64,000 bases of DNA from Flavobacterium noncentrifugens (GTDB taxonomy: Bacteria; Bacteroidota; Bacteroidia; Flavobacteriales; Flavobacteriaceae), in the NCBI RefSeq assembly GCF_900100375.1, contig NZ_FNEZ01000001.1:922394-986393 (forward strand). Direction: 5' to 3'. Shown here in pieces: positions 52,259 to 61,900 of the stretch. Positions within the stretch are counted from its first letter, which is position 1; the number at the start of each line of letters is the position of its first letter. The position numbers and the translations under genes were made by a program. A model generated the notes under the pieces. The model worked only from the letters and a program-made list of their open reading frames with translations, was not told the DNA's origin and ran no database searches.

Positions 52259-53482
52259 ATGGAGCATATCAATTTTCTCGCTTTTGCGATGCCGGCATTT
52301 TTTCTTTTCGTTTATCTGGAATTCAAGCTTGCGAAAAAACGAAACCGGCCGAAACTTTTTAATTATGAAAGTTCCGTGTCGAATATCAGCATCGGAATTG
52401 CCGAAAGGCTGCTGAACCTTTTTGTATCGGCGACTTTTTACGGCCTGTATTATTTTATCTACGACCATTACCGGTTGTTTACAATTCAAAGCAGTATTTG
52501 GGTTTGGCTGGCGCTGATATTAGCCACCGATTTTGTATGGTATTGGTACCATAGATTGGGGCATGAAGTCAACTTTTTCTGGGCTGCACACATTGTTCAC
52601 CACCACAGTGAAGAATTCAATTTTACCGCTGCGGCGCGGATCACGACTTTTCAGGCCATTATACGGACGGGTTTTTGGTGCATTTTGCCTTTTATCGGAT
52701 TTCATCCAACGATGGTGATTGTGATGCTCGTCGTTCACGGCGCGTATTCCTTTTTTACGCATACGCAGATTGTCGGAAGGATCAAATGGCTCGAATATGT
52801 GTTTGTGACGCCATCGGTACACGGCGTGCATCATGCATCGGACGAAAAGTATTTGGATAAGAATTACGGCGACATGTTTACGTTTTGGGACCGGATGTTC
52901 GGGACATTCCAGGAAGAAGAAGAACAGCCAAAATATGGGCTCACCCATCCGCTGAAGAGCTTTAGCTTTTTATGGCAGCACTTTCATTATTATTTTGAAA
53001 TCTATGAATTGTGGAAAAGATCAAGAGGGTTTAAAGCGAAATGGAGTGCGGTTTTTGGAAGCCCGGCTAATATGGACCAAGACATTCGTCCGATGCTTGA
53101 GCGGCGATTTTTACAGGACCGTACGCAAAAGCGCTGCCGACTGAAATTCAGGAATTACCTGTATGTACAGTTGGGCGTTTGCGTTATCGGACTGACATTT
53201 TTGACTTATTATTTTGGGCAATTGGATACGGCAGCCAAAGTTTTCGCGACCGCTTTTATACTCATTACGCTGATCAATTGCGGTGCCTTGCTCGAACAGC
53301 GCAAATGGATTTACTACCTCGAATATTTGCGGTTGTTTTTCGTAACGACTTACATGCTTTATCTCGCAGATTCGCTCGGATTCTTCCTGTTTCCTGTTGG
53401 TTTGATGATCTTGTCGGAACAGCTTTTCTCACTGAGTACACGTTATCAGAAAGTCGTATTACAGCTGGAATCGGTGAAGTAA
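52259..53482 (+). CDS. Sterol desaturase/fatty acid hydroxylase family membrane protein
   Basis: This 407-residue protein has several hydrophobic segments and the three histidine clusters of the di-iron family: HRLGHE, then HIVHHHSEEFN, then HGVHHASDEKYLDKNYG. It hydroxylates or desaturates membrane lipids; the substrate (sterol-like, carotenoid or fatty acid) is unclear. The C-terminal ~130 residues add further membrane segments beyond the basic domain. The first ATG is 52259; a TTG at 52253 gives two more residues and is unlikely. The gene has an attenuator-like leader upstream and a long inverted repeat downstream. Confidence 0.93.
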   Translation: MEHINFLAFAMPAFFLFVYLEFKLAKKRNRPKLFNYESSVSNISIGIAERLLNLFVSATFYGLYYFIYDHYRLFTIQSSIWVWLALILATDFVWYWYHRLGHEVNFFWAAHIVHHHSEEFNFTAAARITTFQAIIRTGFWCILPFIGFHPTMVIVMLVVHGAYSFFTHTQIVGRIKWLEYVFVTPSVHGVHHASDEKYLDKNYGDMFTFWDRMFGTFQEEEEQPKYGLTHPLKSFSFLWQHFHYYFEIYELWKRSRGFKAKWSAVFGSPANMDQDIRPMLERRFLQDRTQKRCRLKFRNYLYVQLGVCVIGLTFLTYYFGQLDTAAKVFATAFILITLINCGALLEQRKWIYYLEYLRLFFVTTYMLYLADSLGFFLFPVGLMILSEQLFSLSTRYQKVVLQLESVK

Positions 53483-53513
53483 ATTTGAGTAGAAAACAAC
53501 GTTTCTGTAAAAT

Positions 53514-53607
53514 GCATTTGTTTTGGTGTTGTTTTGGTCTCGCTTTGGTTTGTTTTGGAAAAACGGCCTTTTTGCGAACAACAGTAAAACAACACCAAAA
53601 CAAATGC
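53514..53607. repeat. 22-bp perfect inverted repeat enclosing nested hairpins
   Basis: The arms 53514-53535 and 53586-53607 (starting GCATTTGTTTTGGTGTTG) are perfectly complementary. The 50-bp spacer has inner arms TCGC (53540-53543) / GCGA (53574-53577) and AAAAA (53559-53563) / TTTTT (53569-53573). It fills the convergent gap between the desaturase and the minus-strand small gene. It could be a MITE-like element, a structured RNA or an unusual bidirectional terminator. Confidence 0.85.
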
Positions 53608-53627
53608 TGTCGGAATTGAAGCTGTTT

Positions 53628-53900
53628 TTATGCAGCTTTCAGCATACGGCTTCCTATCCTGTCGCAAATGTCAGCACCGTTCACATCAGCACCCACGCCT
53701 AGGTTTACGATCAAGACGTTTGCCTGCAACACGAATTCGGGTTCCGCATTGTATCCGCAAAATTCGGTGTTGACAATGATTTTTTCAAGCAGCGGGTTTT
53801 CGTAAAGGAAGCTTGCTTTCATTTCCTGCAAAAACATATAGATTTCGGGAATGCAGTGGGCCACTGCTTTAATCTGGTTGGGTATGATGGTAATTTTCAT
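53628..53900 (-). CDS. Small hypothetical protein, unrecognised
   Basis: A 90-residue protein (MKITIIPNQIKAVAHCIPEI...) with a hydrophobic middle (LQANVLIVNLGVGADVNG) but no signal peptide. It contains three Cys. I recognise no domain. The rest of the 200-bp gap on its 5' side holds only the terminator of the XRE gene. Confidence 0.6.
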   Translation of the reverse strand: MKITIIPNQIKAVAHCIPEIYMFLQEMKASFLYENPLLEKIIVNTEFCGYNAEPEFVLQANVLIVNLGVGADVNGADICDRIGSRMLKAA

Positions 53901-54064
53901 TTCTTAGCTTTTTTTTACGGATACAAACTTCGGCAAAAGCAGACGTAAACGTTTTACAGCATTTGGTGCATTCGTTGCAGCATCATGGTACAGCAGGATC
54001 AGTAGAATGCTTCGTTGCTGTACTTTTAATTGGATTGTGGTTGCTCCTGTGCAGGACAGCGCAT

Positions 54065-54093
54065 AAAAAAAGCCGCTGTAAAAAGCGGCTTTG
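54065..54093 (-). terminator. Intrinsic terminator of the XRE regulator gene
   Basis: AAAGCCGCT (54069-54077) pairs with AGCGGCTTT (54084-54092). On the minus strand the stem is followed by a T run, six bases beyond the XRE stop. Confidence 0.85.
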
Positions 54094-54098
54094 TGATT

Positions 54099-54479
54099 TT
54101 ATTTATCCTTGAATAATTTTTCTAAATATTCGACTTTGTCTTTTTCAGCCTGGACCAGGCGCTCGTACAATTCGATAACTTTGTCTAACGGATTGAAATT
54201 ACAATGGTTATTGAAGGTTCCCGCACTATTGTCAGTAAAATTATTAAAATAATTAATCACTCCTTCTTCAGAAAAATTCTTAATCGCCTCGGCACTGACA
54301 CCTAATGCCTTTGCAACTTCGTCTAATTTCTCATCGTCTATTGTTTCTTTACTTTCCATAAGCGATATTGCTTTTTGGGTTGTTCCCAGCGCATCTGCCA
54401 GTGTTTCCTGCTTCATATCGCGGAGTTCTCTAATGCGGCGGATTTTTTGGCCAAGGTGGCTTCGGGTCGGTGTATCCAT
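54099..54479 (-). CDS. XRE-family helix-turn-helix regulator
   Basis: With the ATG at 54479 the product has 126 residues: an HTH domain (IRRIRELRDMKQETLADALGTTQKAISLMESKE), a linker that continues AIKNFSEEGVINYFNNFTDNSAGTFNNHCNFNP, and a C-terminal coiled-coil (DKVIELYERLVQAEKDKVEYLEKLFKDK). The long helical tail suggests a dimer. The frame is open to 54575 but the extra residues look untranslated. It is the only regulator near the RHS locus, lying on the other strand about 1 kb upstream. A regulatory link is positional only. Confidence 0.88.
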   Translation of the reverse strand: MDTPTRSHLGQKIRRIRELRDMKQETLADALGTTQKAISLMESKETIDDEKLDEVAKALGVSAEAIKNFSEEGVINYFNNFTDNSAGTFNNHCNFNPLDKVIELYERLVQAEKDKVEYLEKLFKDK

Positions 54480-55286
54480 AAGTTCAAAGTTAATAATTTG
54501 TAAAACTGCTGCCTTAAAATTTTGCAGCGATGCAAAATGACTCAGTAGAAGTATCGGCTTAGAGTTGTTTAACAAAAATACAATTTTTCAAATATGATTT
54601 AACTAAAATACAAAAATAATATAGTCTAAGACTTACTTCAAACTACCACGAATTACTTATCAGTAGCTTATCTATCTGACGATACAAGCTCCTTCGGGAT
54701 AATCCGACTTTGCTTCGGGTTTTGCCCGTAACGACAGTCTTTTTTTGAATGAAACCCGAATAATGCCCGGAGAAAGTACAATTATTAATGTTTAGTTTAT
54801 TTCTTTTCGTAAAAATAGTTTTTTGCAAACATTGACAAAACTACAGCGCTATAAGTGAAGTCGTATCTTCATCTCCCTTAATCGTTTTAAATTCTTATAG
54901 TTTTTACCATTTTAATTTTCGTTTTATTATTTGTCAATGCCGTCGGGACTCTCTCAAGCCGTAACGGCAGGGTGGCTGATTGGTGGATTATCATTCACAC
55001 ATTGAAAAGTCTTTCAAAAATTTTTTAGGGCAAAAAATTTAAAGTCTGGTTGCTCGAAAGCTATGTATGACTTGAAATATTGTAAGATAAATGATAAAAA
55101 AAGATTGAATATTGAAGTCTTCGGTTGAAATATTACTTACAACTCCAAAAATGCAACAATTTATTAAGAAATTTTTCAAGTCTCAAACAGTTTATTATGT
55201 TAAATCAGGCATTAGTTTAAAAAAAATCATTAAAAAAGTTACAATACTTAAAAAATACATTTGTCTTAAATAATTCTTAAAACCTA
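54480..55286. other. Long AT-rich gene-free region upstream of the RHS locus
   Basis: About 800 bp without a convincing gene. The only ORF of note (minus strand, 54643-54828) has a lone HTH-like SRRSLYRQIDKLL segment and no start context. A short GC-richer patch (54940-54990) stands out in otherwise very AT-rich sequence. No repeat, tRNA or recombinase is visible. Confidence 0.5.
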
Positions 55287-55318
55287 TTGTTTGTCATTTA
55301 TTTTTTTTTATAGTTTTG
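55287..55318 (+). promoter_or_regulatory. Promoter of the RHS operon
   Basis: TAGTTTTG (55311-55318) is an exact -7 element. TTG at 55287-55289 (spacer 21) or 55291-55293 (spacer 17) serves as -33. The first gene starts 151 bp later, so the transcript has an untranslated leader of roughly 145 nt. Confidence 0.6.
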
Positions 55319-55469
55319 ACCCATCAACAAAAAGCAAATACCACTTCAGCTTTTTGATCAAAAATTTATATTTGATGCCTTCCCTTTACTGGGCGCATAT
55401 CTATAAATTCTAATACTTGCACACAGTCAACAAATTGACTTCTTACATATAGATTTAATACGCTAAAAG

Positions 55470-55982
55470 ATGATAAAAAAATTCTTTCTTGGCATTGCTT
55501 TTTTTGCAATACAAAATATTCCAGCACAAATTCAACCTCTAGGCCTCGGAGGCGTTTCACAGGCTGGACCGGTTGATCCAGTACTTGACTATAATGCAAT
55601 TAAGTTTGATTACGATACTGCTGGAAACCAAATCAAAAGGTACATGATTTACTTAGCAGATGGACAAGGAAAACATCTTAGTGGAGAAGATTCCAGTGAA
55701 ATTTCCAACAACCTCGTACAGGATCAGGAAAATTTTCAAATTTCATATTACCCTAATCCGGTACGCTCTGAGTTATACGTTAAATGGATAGAAAATACCA
55801 ACGAAGATTTACAAAAAATGTATCTATATGACTTAAATGGTAAGCAAATGAATTATTTCCCAAATCTGACCTCCGAAGACAATATAATTATCGATTTTCA
55901 ACAGTATCCGTCGGGCATTTATAATTTGTTACTTTATTATAGTTCAGGAAAAACTAAAACATTAAAAATTGTCAGACCATAA
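55470..55982 (+). CDS. Small T9SS type A sorting-domain protein with one YD-repeat-like motif
   Basis: This 170-residue protein has a signal peptide (ending IPAQ) and a short middle with FDYDTAGNQIKRYMIYLADG. That resembles an RHS/YD repeat (YDxxGNxxxR). The C-terminal T9SS sorting domain starts YYPNPVRSEL and ends KTLKIVRP. It stops four bases before the RHS gene's ATG, so they are one operon. It may be a companion that brings or caps the RHS protein through T9SS, as the RHS protein itself lacks a sorting domain. That role is inference. Confidence 0.85.
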   Translation: MIKKFFLGIAFFAIQNIPAQIQPLGLGGVSQAGPVDPVLDYNAIKFDYDTAGNQIKRYMIYLADGQGKHLSGEDSSEISNNLVQDQENFQISYYPNPVRSELYVKWIENTNEDLQKMYLYDLNGKQMNYFPNLTSEDNIIIDFQQYPSGIYNLLLYYSSGKTKTLKIVRP

Positions 55983-55986
55983 TTTT

Positions 55987-58900
55987 ATGAAAACTTATCT
56001 ACTACCCTTTTTCTGCATTTTTTTAATTAATAATATTTCCGCTCAATTTCACGACACGCAAGGTAAGTTAGATATTAGCGATAGCGGCCAATCTGTTTAT
56101 ACATTGCCAATTTCGTTACCTCCAAGTATTCAAAATGTTGGCCCAAAAATAGATTTGCAGTATTCAAGTGGGCAGATAGGAGGTATTGCTGGTCAAGGAT
56201 GGAATTTGAGCAGTATTTCAACTATATACAGGGTTTCTAGCAGAAAAGATATAGATGGCTTTATTGATGCTGTGGATTTTGATGACAATGATAAACTATC
56301 TTTAGATGGACAAAGACTAATTTCTAAAACTGGATCTTATTGGGCGGACGGTTCTACTTACGAGACTGAATTCCAGAGTAACTTTAAAATAGAACTCATG
56401 GGTCAGGATAGCAATATTTATTTTGTTGTTACCAATGCTGATGGCTCGAGATCCTGGTATGGAAATTTTGGAGGGATGAATGCGACTGATCAGACCGCAT
56501 ATTACATTACACGGTATGAAGATGCTAATGGAAACTTTATAGTATACAACTATACTAATTATACTCCAGCTGGCAGTGCACCAAAACTATATCTGACAAA
56601 TATCCAGTTCAGTGCAAATACAGTTAGCAACACAACACCTTTGAACAATATTACGTTTACCTATAGAGATGCTGCTAGAACTGAAACAACTTACATAAAA
56701 GGGTTAAAGCTGATAAAATCTAAGATTTTAAGTAAAATTGAAGTAAACACGAACAATTTATTATTCAAAAAGTATGAACTAACACATACAGCAGATTCTC
56801 AACTTGGTTATGAAAAACTAACTAAAATTCAGGAATATAATAATTCGGGTGAAGCTGCAAATCCAATCGAATTGGAATACTACAATACAAATAGAGGAAA
56901 TCTTGACTGGGCAGGAGATGAAGCTTCCTATACCTACAGAGGCGGCACTGACTTTAGTGGTTTTTCAAAGTCAGGGGATTTTGATGGAGATGGCGAAATG
57001 GACGTGGTTTGCAATAACAAATTGTACCGAAATATCCTTAGGAACACAATAAATGCAATTCCTGTCATTGATATGCCATTAAATGTCCCTATGCAGTTTA
57101 CAGCAATGACAGTAAAGGACAATAAGCTTAATGATAGAGAATCTTTTGTGAATTGTGAGCTGGGAAAGTTCAGCAATTTTACCTTCAAGGCATACAATTT
57201 AAATTCTATTACTTCGGCAATTGCACTGGATTATACCAGAACAATTCCAAACCTTAATAACACAACAGTAACCGGTGGAAATCCACCATGGGTAGGCACG
57301 TGTGTCAATAACGGTGGTAGCGAACCAACTCCTGCAAACTATCTAGCTTCAGGAGATTTTAACGGGGATGGAATTACCGAAGTTTTGATAACGCAAGAAA
57401 CGGGCTGTCAAAAAAACCTCGCCTTAGATAGGGTCTGGAATCCCAATAATGGCGGATTTTATGAAACAATTTGTACCGAGACAAGAAATTGTACGGGAAA
57501 TAAAACAATGTGGGTTGATTTAAATCCAAATTCTACATTTCCTGCGGGTTATTATACTTTGTATAATTGGTCTACAATATTCCCTCACTCATCCTATACA
57601 AAAACAATAACGTTGGATTTTAATGGGGATGGCAAAACAGATGTACTTAGAGTTTACGACGGAAATAAGTATATCATAGCAACGTTAAGAGAAAGTAAAA
57701 CCGCTCCTAATTTGGTTTGTGAAAAGATTGGCGAAGGTACATTAGGTGATTACACTGCTACAAAAAGCGTTTTATTTGGTGATTATAACGGTGATGGTAA
57801 AATGGATATCATTATGCCCACTACTGAAGGTTGTTCCGGATGTAATTGGTGGGCAATATATTATAGTGATCCAAATCCAGCGGGGGGTGAATATTTTGAT
57901 AAAGAATACCATCAAATTGTAGAGTATTGGCCTGATACAAATAGTGCCCCAATGAATGACAGTCATATGACCAGCGAATATTTTGCAATGGATACTAACA
58001 ACGATGGCAAATCAGATTTAATCAGAGTTTTTAGAAATACTTGGAGATCAAGTCCCTTCTGGGATCCAGATAACTGGGACTTTCAATGGAAAGTTTTTGC
58101 TTACATCAATAATGTTGGAAATACATCTGTACGAACATTTATACAAGATGGTGCGGCAGCAAACCATCCCTTTAGTACGGATAGAAATATGATTTGCATA
58201 GCTGCAAGCTCATCTTCTAGAGTCAACCGTTCTTTTGGAACCAGACAAAATGAACTGGCGATGATTAACCTGACAGAGAATCTTATAACCCACTTTGACT
58301 TTACAAAAGATGTAAATTCTGAAAATCTCATTAAGGTAAAACAATCTGCTAATGGAGGTATTCTTGATGAAATCGAATATGTATCTGCAAAATTGGAAGT
58401 TCCATTTGTTTATTCGATACTGGATCCAGTAAATTATCCGCTGGTTCGTTATCGAAGTATTCCATCTCTAAAGTTAGTATCTAAACTCAAAAATACTACT
58501 TTGGGGATTAGCCGATTTCAAGAATTTAAATATGTGGATTACGTATCCGATTATTCGGGCGTTGGTCCAATAGGATTCGCTAAAACTGCAAGGACGAGTT
58601 GGTATCTTACTGAAAATGACCAGAAAATTTGGAATGCTACTGTAAATGATAGAAACAATAGAAATGCAACATTAAGAACTTTTACAAGACTTAACGCCGC
58701 TAATGAATCATTTAACTTTTCTGAAACCGGTTCAATTATTAGTAGGACGGAGAATACCTATGTTCCGGCAACAATTGATCCTGTGTCAAAGAAATATACT
58801 TTGCTGTTACAAAGCAAAAAGACGACAGACTTGTTGACAAATGTTGTTAATGAGCAAACGTTTCAGGAATACACAACTGATGGATATTATCTCCCAAAAA

Positions 58901-61900
58901 TTGTCTTGAATAAGAACTATCTTGGAGCTAATTTGCAAGGAACTACAAAAACAACTACTTTATACTCTAATGCTATCAACGGTACGGGTAGCAGTTATTA
59001 CATTGGAAGACCATACGAAATTACAACTGAAGTTTCAGCCTATGGCAATACGCAAACTACTTCAGAAAAATTATTTTATAATAATGGGAATGTAACAAGA
59101 ACTGAAAAGAAACCTGTTTCTGATGCAGTTACCCTTGTTGAAGAAATGGACTATTTTCCTAATGGTAATTTAAAAACAAAAACGCTTAGTGCAATCGGAA
59201 CTACTGCTTTAAATCAAGTAACCCCAAGAGTCACTGCATACACTTATGACTCAACCAATCGATTTATTAAAACGACTCTTGACTTCCAAGGGATATTGAC
59301 AACAAATGACACTTATCATACCATCTATGGCCTGCCACTAATTGTTACAAATAATACCTTTGGTCAAACCACTACAAATCAATATGATATGTGGGGAAAG
59401 CGAACAAAAATAACCGATTTTCTTGGGAAAAGCATAAATTATGCATATACAAAAGTTCCTGAAGGATATACCACTACAGAAACCTCTGACGATGGCAACG
59501 TTAGCAGTATTACCAGCGATGCGCTGGCTCGAGAAATTCGGAGAGGCAAAAAAAACATTGATGGTGTATGGAGCTACAAAGATACACGATATGACGCTTT
59601 TAGTAGAAAATCACAGGAGAGTGAGCCATATTCGGGAACAGATACCCCGAAATGGTCAACTATTGAGTATGATGTTTATAGCAGGCCCATTAAAAATATT
59701 TCATTTACGGGTAAAATGATCAATACCACTTACGATGGTTTAGAAATAACAATAAGGGATGGTGTTACTACAAAAAAAGTAATCAAAAACTCAAATTCCC
59801 ATATAGTTTCATCTACAGATACACCTGGCGGAACAATTACATATAGCTATGACGCAGTAGGAAATTTGCTTTCTTCAAGTTATTCAGGCGCGGTTTTGAC
59901 AATGCAATACGATGCTTGGGGACGCAAGACATCCCTTAGTGATCCTTCTGCGGGACTCTACACATACAATTATAATGCATTTGGTGAAACTATTTTAGAA
60001 ACTACTCCAAAAGGGACAACAACCTATACTTTAAATGCTTTTGGAAAACCTTTAACTAAAAGGGTGTTGGGAGCCACAAGTGCCGAGAATACAGATATTT
60101 TAAGTACTTATAATTATGATCCTACGTACAAATGGCTAAACAGCATTAACGTTACAAACCCAAACGATGGTAACAGCAGCTATGCATATACCTACGATAC
60201 TTCAGGGACAAACACAAAACAATTGAAAAAAACTGTAGAAACAACCCCTCAGGCAGTTTTCACCCGAGATCTTACATTCGATGGTTTTGGAAGGGTATTG
60301 ACAGAGACTTCAACAGCCACAGCAAATGGCAAAAGCGCAACCAAAACCATCTACAATACTTATAAAAATGGGGCGCACTGGCAAATGAAAGATACGAATT
60401 TAAGCGGTTCAATCCTGTGGCAGACTAACAATACCAACGCTAAAGGACAACTAACAAGCGCAACCTTAGGAAATGGTATTAGCATACAAAACAGTTTTGA
60501 CGAATTTGGATTCCCAGCTAAAATAAAACATGACCTAACTACAACATCTACAGTCAATATAATGACGTTAGATACTAAATTTAACGCTGTAAGAGGAAAC
60601 CTAGACTATAGAAACAATAGCTTGTTTGATATGTACGAAGAGTTTAAGTATGATGATTTGGACCGCTTGAAATCTTGGATGAATTCTGATGGCATTATAT
60701 GGAACTGTCAGTTTAATACCGACACAGAAGGATTTCAGGACAACCAGGACATGCAACACGATAATTATTTTTACAACAATTCTGGCAAGCTTGTGGCAAA
60801 TTTAAGTGGTGAAGGTGCAGGTATTGAGAAACAAATTTCCACCAACACGACAATTGGCAAAGTTTTTAGAATTACGTTTGATGTAGAAATGCCAACAGTT
60901 TTAAATGATTGTCGTTTATTTGCGACAGTTTATGAAAGTAATCCGGCAACTGGCGAAAAAATCGGAAACTTAAATTACACACTCCAGATGAACGCTACAG
61001 GGTCATATGACCTCACTTATACGGTTACGCAGTTTACAGATGTTTATTTTAAACTTTTTATCGATAGAGGAAGACCTTTTCCAATGATGCAAATTACTTT
61101 AGATAATCTTAAAGTAAAGGCAATGATTAATAACATACAGGAATATGATGACCAAGGTAAAATTATCGCTAACAATTTGGGAACTTATAATTATACTAAT
61201 AATCAAAAACCTTTTCAAAATACTTCTATTAAGCCGATAACTCCAGCAGCTAAAATCAGTTTGGCATCAACTCAAACAATCACGTACAATGCCTTTAAAA
61301 GCCCGATAGAAATTATACAATCCACAGAACGGATCAGTTTTGGCTACAATGCAATGGAAGATCGAAGTGTGATGTATTATGGATCAAACAATGCAAACAA
61401 ACTGCTGCGGCCTACCCGTAAATATTATAGTAGTGACGGCAGTATGGAAATAAAATATGCGCTTACCGGAGAAACAGAATTTGTTCTTTACCTTGGCGGA
61501 GACGCCTATTCTGCACCATTACTCGTTAAAAGCGACGGTGTGAATCCCATAAATGCTAATAACAATTATTATTTACATCGTGATTATTTAGGCAGTATCG
61601 TTGCCATAACAAACAATACTGGTGGGATAGTAGAAAAACGCCATTTTGATGCCTGGGGGAATGCCCTGAAAATCCAGAATGGAACAGGCAATACGCTGCC
61701 TAAATTAACGTTTACAGATAGAGGATATACCGGCCATGAACACATGCAGGGCGTGGGACTTATAAATATGAATGGAAGGGTCTATGATCCTTCGCTGCAT
61801 CGCTTTTTACAACCCGATAACTACGTTCAGGATCCATTTAGCACCCAAAATTACAACAGGTACGGTTACTGTGTAAACAATCCTTTTAAATATACAGATC

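Noticed and set aside
54643..54828. Minus-strand ORF with an HTH-like SRRSLYRQIDKLL segment
   Set aside because: It is short, has no promoter or start context, and the rest of the sequence is low-complexity. The HTH resemblance covers only a dozen residues.
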